Assembly (NCBI GenBank): GCA_016758965.1 | Contig: JAEPRB010000502.1 | Coordinates: 1-16,700, forward strand | Source: Circinella minor | Taxonomy: Eukaryota > Mucoromycota > Mucoromycetes > Mucorales > Lichtheimiaceae | DNA length: 16,700 nucleotides | Direction: 5' to 3' | In this document: positions 1 to 9,061 of the stretch, one piece after another | Layout: every line of letters begins with the position of its first letter | Position numbering within the stretch: position 1 is the stretch's first letter | The notes under the pieces: generated by a model | Database searches by the model: none | What the model was told of the DNA's origin: nothing | What the model saw: the letters and a program-made list of their open reading frames with translations, nothing else | Position numbers and translations under genes: made by a program

Positions 1-57
1 ATCACAAGTAATCAAGTTAAAATACATAATACAAAAAAAAATAATATGAATACTAAC

Positions 58-1407
58 CTCTCATTTGGCGGCAGACTCAGAAATACTATATGCACAATTG
101 TCATTTTAGAACTTCCTCCTTTGAAAGGTGCAAATCTGTCGATGAACAATGATATAGCAAGATCCAAATCGTCTATGGATTGATTAGGGAAGAGGTTTGG
201 CTTCAATTCCTTGTACACAGACCCATCAAATATATCTTTCAACATTCCAGGACTATGCTCTTGTGTCATAGTTTGGTAACGCATGGATCGGATATCATTA
301 GTTGCAATGAAATATGCCAACTGTCTTACAAGTGGGAAGTACGGCATGGTTGCTATTGGCTTTCCGTTTGGATTGAACTGTTTTTCCTTGCACTTGCAAG
401 GATGATTTGAAAATTGAGGGAAAAGCCAGCAATGGTTTGGGCACATATGGTACTTGGTCTCCTTGAGTTTGAACATTCTCTCCAGGCGAGCTTCACTCTT
501 TGCAGAGCTAAACAATGGTATTTTATCTATTTTTTTTGGTATGTTTTAGCATTACTTATTTATTAATAAATACTATAGAAACCTAGTGTTTACCAAACTC
601 ATCATCTACAATCCACTTGTTCAACATTAGAAGTAATGAATTATACCCAGCTCAACTGACATTATTCTCCTGCACCTAGCAATACAAGTCGTAGCTTTTG
701 CGTTCGTGGTCTTCTAATGTTAGCAGTGCATCAACAGATTCAATGATTGGACTATTTGTGGATAAGGGTGGCTCTAAATCCCAAGCATCGACATAAATGC
801 CTTGAATTTCTTCTTCATCAATACCAATGGCTGACATATCATCCGAATCGTCATCTTCACTTTCTCCTTCAGTATAATTATCATTAGTGTCATTATCAGT
901 ATTGTCACCATCACCAGCAATACCAAGGATTGGAATACCAAAAACAGTCAGAATAGTGGAGGCAGCATGATGGATGGTGGAATCAATAGGATGAGTAGTA
1001 TCAATAGAACGAGTGGGAGGAGTTTCTAATTCTTGACCAACAAATGGTGCTTCGGGTAAACCAAAATCGAAATCGTCCATGTCCATATTATCATTATTAT
1101 GCTGGTGCAGATTAAAGGTAAGTCCATCTTCATTAACTTGGCCTTGTCCTATAGCTATAGGTTCTGCTTCTGGCAATTGTTCAGGATCATTAGCGACCGG
1201 TACATATGGCTGTTCATAATGGTAATAAGGTGTATTGTTTCCAACTACATAAATCAAAAGGTCAGTATTAGGTGTACGATAGTGTATAGTAACTATATTA
1301 TTTTAAACAATATTGACTGTACCACATGTTTCATAATGCGCTTGGAACCTCTGTTTATTATAAGGCAAGTTGCATTTCTCACAGTATATATCTTTTGGAT
1401 TGGGCAT
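58..1407 (-). CDS. Tnp2-like (CACTA/Plavaka-type) transposase, 5' part, spliced, runs off left edge
   Basis: Three exons are proposed on the minus strand. Exon 1 (1407-1323) starts at an ATG and encodes a C2HC zinc finger (CEKC, then H and C). The intron at 1322-1245 joins it in phase to exon 2 (1244 to about 686), an acidic Asp/Glu/Asn-rich region. Exon 3 (507-58) carries the recognisable part: a Cys pair in MCPNHCWLF, a second pair CKC, then a PLVRQL block, DIFDGSVYKEL and an IDRFAPFK...LPPNER block. This order matches the N-terminal half of fungal Tnp2-family transposases, which cut and paste class II elements. A donor at 57 (GTTAGT) shows that the gene continues left of the window, so the catalytic core is not seen. 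The exon 2/3 junction is the weakest point: a 178-bp intron (685-508) is phase-consistent but other donors are possible. Terminal inverted repeats could not be assigned. Confidence 0.72.
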
Positions 1408-1605
1408 AATAAAAAAAAACTTGATGAATATAATGGTTGAATGGATTTACTTTAGGTCTTTTATAGGTTTTTTTATAGTGCTGCACCTGAATTTAAATAT
1501 TTATTTTGTTGCGTAGTACTATAATATCTGGTACCTAAAAACCTACGTAACACACTTTAAAAAAAGGTAAAGGACATTCCAACATACAGCATCAACATCA
1601 ACCCA
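1408..1605. promoter_or_regulatory. Divergent intergenic region between transposase and host gene
   Basis: About 200 bp of AT-rich DNA separates two divergently oriented start codons, so it probably holds both promoters. A short imperfect inverted pair is visible (GTTGCGTAG near 1509 and CTACGTAAC near 1542). No clear TATA box or element boundary could be fixed. Confidence 0.35.
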
Positions 1606-2079
1606 ATGAATAACGAACAATTGCGAATGACATTTATAATGTTGTTTTCGAAATTTTAAACCGCACTAAGCAAATTGAGCAGGATGTTCAATCTATTAAT
1701 GAACGCATTAGTCATTTAGAAAAACAATCACAGCAACAACAACAACAACCGCAGCAGCAACCGCAGCAACAACTGGGGCAAGTGAATCTACAACTAGAAG
1801 TACTGTGTAACATTTTTGTCAAAAAGGTGGAAAGATTCCTCCCAATTCCATGCAAGCCGTTTACCATTCCTTCTGGTAACATCATCCCAGCCCTAAGAAA
1901 TGCGAAGGGTAATGCTATAACGCATACAAAAAAACATGTTATAGTTCATTTTGTTAGTGCTGTGATGAATTTTAGAGAATCAGAGGAACTTGAACAAGTT
2001 GAAAGTATAGTATCATGTGGCATTTCACTTTGTAAGCGAAGAACTGCTATAAAGGTTATTTGCAGGTTGCGTACAATAA
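1606..2079 (+). pseudogene. Unknown host gene, 5' part (coiled coil, poly-Gln), split by retrotransposon
   Basis: I do not recognise the family. The first ATG (1606) opens a short frame, and the long coding frame begins about 15 bases later, so a 1-base indel near 1622 is likely. The protein then shows a probable coiled coil (VQSINERISHLEKQ), a Gln/Pro tract (CAA/CAG/CCG codons, about 1726-1773), and a globular-looking stretch containing CNIFVKKVERF and IIPALRNAKGNAI. A 50-bp intron at 2005-2054 restores the frame that continues right of the retroelement. The coding exon reaches 2079 and is cut there by the LTR. The last five bases, AATAA, are duplicated at 9057-9061. Read without the insertion, the exon runs from 2079 straight into 9062. 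Gln-rich coiled-coil N-termini are common in Mucoromycota proteins, but no function can be inferred. Confidence 0.55.
2075..2079. repeat. Target site duplication AATAA, left copy
   Basis: AATAA directly precedes the TGTAAT terminus of the left LTR. An identical AATAA follows the right LTR at 9057-9061. A 5-bp duplication is the usual size for Ty3/gypsy integration. Confidence 0.92.
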
Positions 2080-2457
2080 TGTAATAGCGCATGACTGATT
2101 ATTGTATACTTACAATCGGGTTCTATCAGCCAGTTTATGAGGAAGCGTAATAGTTAAGATATTGGTAGAAAGAAAAGGGGCTCGAGAATATATATGATAA
2201 AAACGAATTACTGTTTCCTGGTTGTTAAGAAACCCTTTATTTATATACGTCGAAATATCAGGGGCTAATTTACGTCTAACTAATATATATCTAATATCAA
2301 TGATCAACATTTCTATATAGAATAACTATCCTAATATTTCTATATCCAACCATGTGCTCAACCATGCTATCGTCTATCCTTAGTATTCTGCAGATAAGCA
2401 TGTAGATCAACAACCTTATGGTTGAATATATCGTCGTAATGGTCTTACACCATTACA
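2080..2457 (-). repeat. 3' LTR of the chromovirus (left copy, 378 bp)
   Basis: It starts TGTAAT and ends ATTACA on the plus strand and aligns end to end with 8691-9056. Compared with that copy it has 8-, 3- and 1-bp extra segments and seven transitions, several at CpG (for example CTGCAG here against CCGCGG). The LTR hairpin (about 2213-2233) is broken here by two of the transitions. Confidence 0.95.
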
Positions 2458-2466
2458 TTCTCCCCC
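2458..2466 (-). other. Polypurine tract next to the 3' LTR
   Basis: The minus strand reads GGGGGAGAA immediately before the 3' LTR. This is the expected position and composition of the plus-strand primer left by RNase H. Confidence 0.88.
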
Positions 2467-2990
2467 GTCTATATAACGTCCACCCATCAATGTAAGAGTG
2501 TCAGGGTATCTCGCCGTCAATCCGTCAACATCGTCCAAGTACTTCTTGATTTGCGTCAGTTTCGTACGTCGTCCTTGGTTTGCTAGCATGTTGTCAATGC
2601 GTCGATTTGCAAGTAGGATATACACCGTCCTTAGTGAGTTGTCGAAGTAATATCGTATGCTGGAACCCTTCACAGCAGTGACGGAAACGTTTTTCGTCAA
2701 CCTAATCATCTGCTTCTATCATCCAATATTATCTAAAATTCAAAATCGTCGAAGCAATAGCAAGCCAGTTTTAGGCCCTCCCCCCTCAATATAACGTCTT
2801 GAGAAAGGAACAGAGAATGAGCAAAATCGTCTGCAGCATTACTGGCTAAAAAAAATTGTAGAAAAAGAATCGTCTTTTCAAAAGAGAGTGAAGTAAAAAA
2901 ATAAAATAAAATAGTCTCTTTTTTTTTTTTTTTTTTTTTAACACCAAAACGAAAAAGGAAAAATAACAATAAAAAAAATACTTAATATTT
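2467..2990 (-). other. Noncoding 3' region of the retroelement, with second PPT-like block and poly-T run
   Basis: This stretch lies between the pol stop and the PPT. It contains a second purine-rich block (minus-strand GAGGGGGGAGGG near 2773-2786), preceded by GACGTTATAT just as the true PPT is, and a T homopolymer of about 23 (2917-2939). A 97-codon open frame (2709-2416) crosses the PPT into the LTR. It has no recognisable domain and I do not treat it as a gene. Confidence 0.6.
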
Positions 2991-5900
2991 TTATCGTCTT
3001 CGTAATTGTTTTGGTGGTCGTCCCCGTCGTCGCTTAGGTGGAGATACATCATCTCGTACATCCTTAGCAGGTTGTTGCTTCGAAGTAAGATATTCTTGCA
3101 ATATTTTTGGAGCATTTTCCAAATGCGTCGCTGGTTCCCAAGTAGCTTCATGTAATGGATAGCCTTTCCATTTTACAAGGTACTGTAGCTTGTTTCTTCG
3201 TATACGATCGTCAAGAATAACTTCAACTTCAAATTCATCGTCAGAATTATTGGTAATCACAGGAGGAGGTCGTTCAGGTCGTCGATCCTTATCGTCTGGT
3301 TCCAAATATTCCTTGAGAGCACTAACATGAAAAACATTATGTGCTTTAATCGTAGCTGGCAGATCAAGCTTATATGCAACTGAGCCAATCCGTTTTAATA
3401 TTTTGTAAGGACCAGCCCACCGTGGAAGCAGTTTCTTAGTTGGTGCATTGGAATAAACATCAGGATTAAGATGTACCGTCTTAACTAAAACTTGATTTCC
3501 AACTTCAAGCACCAAATCACGTCGTTTCCGGTTAGCATACATAGCTTGTCGTTCCGTTGCTTCTTTAATAGATTGAGTAACGTCGATCCGAATGGCATCC
3601 AATCGCTTAGCAAGTGCATCAGCATAGGCATTATTTACTGCGTCATCACCTTGTCGGAGTGCTGGTGATACATGTCGTCCCAAATCCACATAAAAAGGTG
3701 TCAATTTTATTGATGCATGCTTGGTATCATTATATGTATGTTCCAATACAGAAAGCCATTCGTCCCAATCCTTCTGATTATATGCCACGTAACGTCATAA
3801 CATGTCTTCAAGACTGCGGTTTGTGCGCTCAGTCTGACCGTCTGATTCTGCGTGCATACTGGAAGAAAGTCGTCTCTGAACTCCTAATAGTTTTGTTAAG
3901 GCCGTCCAAAATTTAGAAGTGAAGCGTATGTCTCGATCTGATACAATGTCATTTGGCAATCCATGTTGTCGATATATTTCGCGCAAAAATAGGTGAGCAA
4001 AATCCTCTGCTGTATCTGTCGTCTTGCAAGGAGCGAAATGAGCATGTTTCGAAAAGCGATCAACAAAAACGGCAATTGCATCAAAATGGCGAGGCGTCTT
4101 GGGCAAATGTACAATAAAATCCACCGAAATAGAAGTCCATCGTCCTTCGGCTATTTGTAGTGGTTGAAGTAATCTGGCAGGTTTTTGATTCGTCGACTTA
4201 GTCCATTGGCATAGGTCACAAGTAGCAATATAACGTCGAACAGTCTTGTTCATATGTGGCCAAAAGTATGTCCGGCAAAGTCTTTCCATTGTGGCGTCAA
4301 TACCCCTATGTCCTGCTACTGGTACATCATGAGCATCATGCAAAATTGTATTGAGTAGCGTTGGCATTCTTGGTACACAAAGAAGTCGTCTTCCATCTAT
4401 GTTACAATAAATAATACCATCGTCTAAAGAATATTCATCATTATCGTCATTTGTTCGTTACTTAGATAAGATATCAGCCCAAAAAGAAACGTCAGCATAA
4501 TGCTTTGCACAGTCTTTGCCAAACGTCTCCCCCTCACTGAAAGAATGATAGAATAAAGTTCCATTGAAACGTCTGGATGGGAAGGCTCCGAAGGTGGTCG
4601 TTTGGAGAGCGCGTCTGCACCGGTATTTTCTTCTCGAGGAATATGGTGCACGTCAAATCGATATGACATCAATTTTTCCAACAAGTGAATCTGACATTTA
4701 GATAAATTCTTACTCTTGGAATGCATCGTCAATATCGCTCGATTATCAGTATATACTGTGAATTTTTTATCGTCGAGATGATGTCTCTATTGGTCAATAC
4801 AATAAGAAACGGCCAATAACTCTTGTTCATGTACTGGGTAATTCAGCTCTGCACTTTTTAACGTCCTTGAAGCATAGGCAACAGGGTGCAATAAACCGTC
4901 GTCCTGGACTTGACTGAGAATACCACCAATTGCAACCGTAGATGCAGCGTCAGTATGCAAATAAAAATGGCAGTCAGGATCCGGAAGAGCCAAAACTGGC
5001 GTTGTGGTTAAACGTCGCTTTAATTCAACAAAAGCTTTTTCACAATTATCGTCCCATTCCCAAGGTACATCTTTTCGAAGAAGTCGTGTCAAAGGAGTTG
5101 AAACCGTCGCATAACCATGACAATATTGCCTATAAAAATTATACAATCCCAAAAATGATTGAACGTCTGCAATATTTTTTAAAGTAGGCCACTTCTTAAT
5201 AGCGTCAAGTTTATGTGGATCACACTTCACTTTATCACCAGATACAATATGACCTAGGAATTCCAATTCTGTTTTTCCAAACTCACACTTAGAACTTTTT
5301 GCATAGAGTTTGTGTCGTCGAAGTCAGGTAAGTACGTCGCGAAGATGTCGAAGATGGTCGTCTGTTGACTTGCTATAAATAAGAATATCATCCAAATAAA
5401 TGATAACACAGACATCTAATAGGTCGCGAAAAATATCTTGCATCAAACGCATAAAAGTACCAGGTGCTGACGTCAACCCAAAAGGCAGAACCGTAAATGC
5501 ATAAGATCCATAGCGTGTTGAGAAACTAGTCTTATCTTGGTCTTCTTTTCGTAAACGGATTTAATTATATCCACTGCGTAAGTCAAGCTTTGAAAGAATA
5601 TGAGCACCTCGAAGCTGAGCAATAAGATCGTCTGTTTGAACCAGTGGATATTTGTCCTTGATCGTCAACATGTTGAGAGCTCGATAGTCAACCACCATTC
5701 GTAAAGATCCATCCTTCTTACTTACAAAAAGCACAGGGCTACCGTAAGGAGCGTTGGAAGGGCGAATCCAACCTTTAGCAAGTAAATCGTCCAATGTCTT
5801 TTTTAATTCGGCTAACTTGCGAGTTGAAAGTCGGTAAAGGCATTGTGCTGGTGGTTTTGAGCCAGGTTCCAAAGGAATAGCGTGGTCAACATGTCGTTTG

Positions 5901-6738
5901 GGAGGAAGACCAGGAGGTAAATCGTCTGGAAAGCAGTCGTTATATTCGTCCAACAATTGAGTCAAACCAGGTACAGTAGCATTTTCACTGTCGAAAATAA
6001 TTTTTTCTGAATGCAGTACAACAAAACCATCGTCATATAAATTATTTATAAGTTTGTTGCTAGCACAATGAGAAACATACTGTACTTCCATCGGTGAAGG
6101 TATTGAACGTGGTTTTACTGAATTAGTTCGCCAGTTTATATCTGGATTTTCATCGTAAAGCCAGCTTTTTCCAAGAATAACGTCATGAGCGTCGCTGACA
6201 ATACCAGAAAAAAGTCGTACAGATGAAGTGAAGTCGTCCATTACTACGGTTGCGTCCAAGTAGCATGTTGAATGAGTTTGATAGTCGTCTGCAAGTTTTA
6301 AGAAAGAACCAGGTGTTGAAAAAGTATTTTTAACCAGGTTTGTTTTCTCAAGAAAAGACACCATCACGAAGTCATGTGTGGCACCACTATCAATCAGAAT
6401 CCTAGCACTATGCCCATTTATAGTACCATCACGTCGGATTAAAATATGTTTTTCCTGCATATTTTTTAAATTAATACCTCCATCTGAAAAACCACAAAAA
6501 TAATCTGATTCACATATAAAATGAACGTCTTTATTGTGAAAAAAATTTGTACTAGATAATGTAACGTCTATACTAGTTTTCCTTAAGTTTTGGTCGGACC
6601 TTTGCAGGCCCTCGTCGCACTGAAAATCGTCTGCCGCTTTAACTAATAGTTGTTTATTTTTTATTTGCTCTTGGTCAGAAACGTCACAAAATGAGGCACC
6701 AACAGGGATGGGCTTGGCTGCTGGTGAAATTAGTTTTT
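2991..6738 (-). pseudogene. pol: pol of the chromovirus: protease-RT-RNase H-integrase-chromodomain (five stops, one frameshift)
   Basis: The pol frame opens at the -1 site and, after a linker, gives an aspartic protease ([10 protein letters not shown], 6391 region). The reverse transcriptase follows ([17 protein letters not shown]; catalytic YLDD at 5398-5387), then RNase H (HTDAAST, HEQELLAV, YTDNRAIL). The integrase has an H-H-C-C zinc region and a D,D-35-E core (VDFI, SDRD, QTER). A chromodomain (EVEVILDDR, YLVKWKGY, TWEP) comes last, then a basic tail. Damage: TAA at 5561 (SGYN-stop-IR), TGA at 5324, TAG at 4787 (CIDQ-stop-RHH), a frame change near 4555-4575, TAA at 4458 and TGA at 3795. 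Family alignment suggests these were Gln, Arg, Trp, Gln and Arg codons, i.e. single C-to-T or G-to-A changes. The catalytic residues themselves are intact. Pol copies the element RNA and inserts it into the genome; this copy cannot make a full polyprotein. Confidence 0.93.
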
Positions 6739-6739
6739 T
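6697..6739 (-). promoter_or_regulatory. -1 programmed ribosomal frameshift site at the gag-pol junction
   Basis: On the minus strand the gag frame reads AGA AAA AAC TAA, giving the canonical slippery heptamer A_AAA_AAC (6739-6733) followed by the gag stop. A 6-nt spacer (TAATTT, 6732-6727) leads to a 9-bp stem, CACCAGCAG (6726-6718) with CTGTTGGTG (6705-6697). The stem has one G.U wobble and a 12-nt loop. A one-base backward slip enters the frame CTA ATT TCA..., which stays open into the protease. Heptamer, spacer length and hairpin all match known -1 frameshift signals. Confidence 0.85.
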
Positions 6740-8531
6740 CTATAACCTTTTCCCTTAGGGTGAGAAAAATGCTGACCACCATTATTATTATTATAGCATC
6801 CACCATTATTTTTATTTTTAGGTGTATAATCTTTAAACGTCGAGCAATCACGTCCAAAATGGCCTTATTCATAACACCTAAAGCATCGATTTTCTTCCAA
6901 AACCTTCTTAGAAGAAAGGCCACTTGCCTGTCCATTCCTTTTATGGTGGAAACGCTCGGTGTTATCCACTTCCATAGGACTTGGGCCACCAGAAGCAAAA
7001 CCATCTGATTGTGGTTTTGAATCAACAATAGGGGACGTCGCATTAGTCAGTGAATGTGGACCGGAGATAATGGATGAACCACCACGTCGAGCAACACGGA
7101 ACGGACTTGCTTCACCATATGAGCCATCAAAGTGCTCAGCCAAATGGATGGCTTCATCCAGAGATTTGGGTTGCTCGTGATGCAAATGAGCTGCCACCGG
7201 AGCTTTTAGTGCTTCAATATACTGGTTCATTGATTCAGTTTCATGAATGAAACCGGCACCATCCATTAAATTCAAGAAGACTTGAGTGAACTGCGCTACT
7301 GAACCATGCTGGCGGCAATTTGCCCATGCACGTCGTCGCAACTGAGTGCTGTTTGTTGGCAACCAACAGGCACGGAAGACGTCGCAGAAAGAACTCCAAT
7401 CATTAGGCATCTTATTGTTGAGCTTTTCAGTACGGAACCAGAGAAGGGCGTCATCTTCTAACAATAGGGCAGCATAGGAAACATACATGCTTGGCTTGAT
7501 CGTCTTGTCCATGGAAAAATAATGGTCAAAGCTGAAGAGCCAAGCTTCAACATCAGCAGGTTTTCCTTTACCAGTGAAACGAGTACTTGGACGAGGCAGT
7601 TTCATGACTGGAACAGGCATCTTCTTTTTTTTTGTCGTCGCGGATGTTGGTCGCCAATACTAGAGTCACTGCTGTTGCCACCGCTACTACTACCCCTACT
7701 AGAGAATTGGCGTCATGGTAAAGTAGCATGGATAGAGGCCCATGAACCAGTGACGTCGTTCTTGACTTCTGGTTTCGCGCCGGCCTGGGGCACATTATTA
7801 GGAGGAGGAGGTGGTGGTGCAGAGGAAGATGATGGCTGTGGTGGTTGCTGGCTTGGAGCCGAAGTCGTCGCAGTCTGTGATGGTGGTGGTTGAGGCGTCG
7901 CTTGTGAGTCAACAAGCTGAGATGATAAACGAATAAACATCTCATGAAGCTGCTGCATTTGCTGTTCATGCGCCTGTGCCTGACGAGCAGCATCGTCGCG
8001 CAACTGTTGAATAGTTGCCGCAAAATTGGAGTCAGCACTACCCATGGCATTACCCAAACGTTGCTCCATATTAGCAAAGGTAGTGGTGGACTCTTGCAAT
8101 TGACTGACCATACGATCATTGGCGTCGTCTAAGGCAACCAGACGGGCTGACGTCTCTGAGAGTTCATAGCGTATCCCATGGAAATGACCATCAGTTGTCG
8201 TCACATGGTCTTGCAACCCCTGGATCGTCGCTTGGAAATTAGGATCGGCAGCAGTAGGGGGGTTGGTCGTCGCTTCATTGGAAGCAGGTACATCAGGGGT
8301 AGTTGTACCACCTGTACGTCCAAGGGTAGGAGCCGAAGCTACAGAACCAGTCATCTGTTCTAGTCGTCGAAGTGGATGATCTTCTTGTTGTTGCATATTA
8401 TTATTAATTCCAAGGTATGAATGATCAGTATCTGAGGAATCAGGTTGTAGAGAAGTAGTAAGAGAGGTACGGCGAAACTTAAGTTTTTTTGATAATTTGT
8501 TAAAAAGGGTTCTAAAAACGTCCAAGACCAA
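6730..8531 (-). pseudogene. gag: gag of the chromovirus (two stops, one frameshift)
   Basis: Gag builds the virus-like particle and packages the RNA. Starting at the ATG at 8531, about 270 residues form an N-terminal part with a probable coiled coil (LQESTTTFANMEQRL, ATIQQLRDDAARQAQAHEQQ) and a Pro/Gln/Ser-rich linker. A stop TGA (7713-7715) and a frame change at an A9 run (minus strand of 7625-7633) separate this from the capsid-type retrotrans_gag domain (7620 onward; AWLFSFDHYF, LLWFRTEKL). At the C-terminus is a CCHC zinc knuckle, CFRC-x4-H-x4-C, interrupted by TAA (6865-6867). The frame ends at TAA (6730-6732), directly after the slippery heptamer. The TGA fits a former CGA, and the knuckle TAA most simply a former CAA. 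The product cannot be made whole without recoding, so this copy is non-functional. Confidence 0.88.
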
Positions 8532-8680
8532 GAGAAGACTTGTTAGAAAATATTCTTTTTTATAATCGGTTAAGAGAAACCGTGTGTATATGACAAACGT
8601 CTCATATATAAGCCCAGCTCATAAAAAAAATAACGTCGAGCAAAAATGAATTATTATTTTAAAAATAATAAAACCGCTGT

Positions 8681-8688
8681 CGCTACCA
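8681..8688 (-). other. Primer binding site, initiator tRNA-Met type
   Basis: Two bases inside the 5' LTR the minus strand reads TGGTAGCG, which begins like the complement of the 3' end of initiator tRNA-Met (TGGTAGC). It is the minus-strand cDNA primer site used by many Ty1 and Ty3-type elements. The exact tRNA cannot be confirmed here because the match is only about 7-8 nt. Confidence 0.75.
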
Positions 8689-8690
8689 AT

Positions 8691-9056
8691 TGTAATAGCG
8701 CATGACTGATTATTGTATACTTATTCTATCAGCCAGTTTACGAGGAAGCGTAATAGTTAATATGGTAGAAAGAAAAGGGCTCGAGAATATATATGATAAA
8801 AACGAATTACTGTTTCCTGGTTGTCAGGAAACCCTTTATTTATATACGTCGAAATATCAGGGGCTAATTTACGTCTAACTAATATATATCTAATATCAAT
8901 GATCAACATTTCTATATAGAATAACTATCCTAATATTTCTATATCCAACCATGTGCTCAACCATGCTATCATCTATCCTTAGTATTCCGCGGATAAGCAT
9001 GTAGATCAACAACCTTATAGTTGAATATATCGTCGTAATGGTCTTACACCATTACA
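8691..9056 (-). repeat. 5' LTR of the chromovirus (right copy, 366 bp) with promoter elements
   Basis: This is the upstream LTR for the minus-strand element and would carry its promoter. On the minus strand a TATATAAATAAAGGG block (about 8833-8847) resembles a TATA box. It is followed at once by a perfect 8-bp hairpin, GTTTCCTG/CAGGAAAC with a 5-nt loop (about 8813-8833). The outer end near 9036-9054 carries another inverted pair, TAATGGT/ACCATTA. Confidence 0.93.
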
Positions 9057-9061
9057 AATAA
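9057..9061. repeat. Target site duplication AATAA, right copy
   Basis: AATAA follows the ATTACA terminus of the right LTR and matches the copy at 2075-2079. Removing the element and one copy rejoins an open host exon. Confidence 0.92.

Larger units (their letters stand above)
2080..9056 (-). mobile_element. Ty3/gypsy chromovirus LTR retrotransposon, full length but degenerate
   Basis: The element is 6,977 bp, on the minus strand, bounded by TG...CA LTRs and a perfect AATAA target duplication. The order on its coding strand is 5' LTR (9056-8691), PBS, gag (from 8531), -1 frameshift site, pol (protease, RT, RNase H, integrase, chromodomain), noncoding region, PPT and 3' LTR (2457-2080). The order protease-RT-RNase H-integrase and the C-terminal chromodomain place it in the chromoviruses, which integrate into host chromatin from a cDNA. 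The LTRs differ by seven substitutions, all transitions, plus three indels of 8, 3 and 1 bp (about 2% substitution), so the insertion is fairly young but not fresh. Coding damage makes it non-autonomous. Confidence 0.96.

Noticed and set aside
2021..2064. A 34-bp intron with a GTAAGC donor and TTTGCAG acceptor in the host gene
   Set aside because: It is very short and leads to an in-frame TAA. The 50-bp intron at 2005-2054 keeps the frame open.
2416..2709. 97-codon minus-strand open frame between pol and the 3' LTR, in an env-like position
   Set aside because: It runs through the PPT into the LTR and shows no signal peptide, membrane segment or domain. The frame is probably chance.
2917..2939. 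Poly-T run as a retroposon (LINE/SINE) tail
   Set aside because: It lies inside the LTR element's noncoding region with no adjacent target duplication or SINE promoter; a plain homopolymer is simpler.
6684..7043. 119-codon minus-strand frame and its plus-strand mirror
   Set aside because: Overlaps the capsid/zinc knuckle region of gag, which has clear family motifs in its own frame.
7568..8119. 183-codon minus-strand frame rich in His and Leu
   Set aside because: It overlaps gag in another frame; composition is set by the Gln/Pro-rich gag linker.
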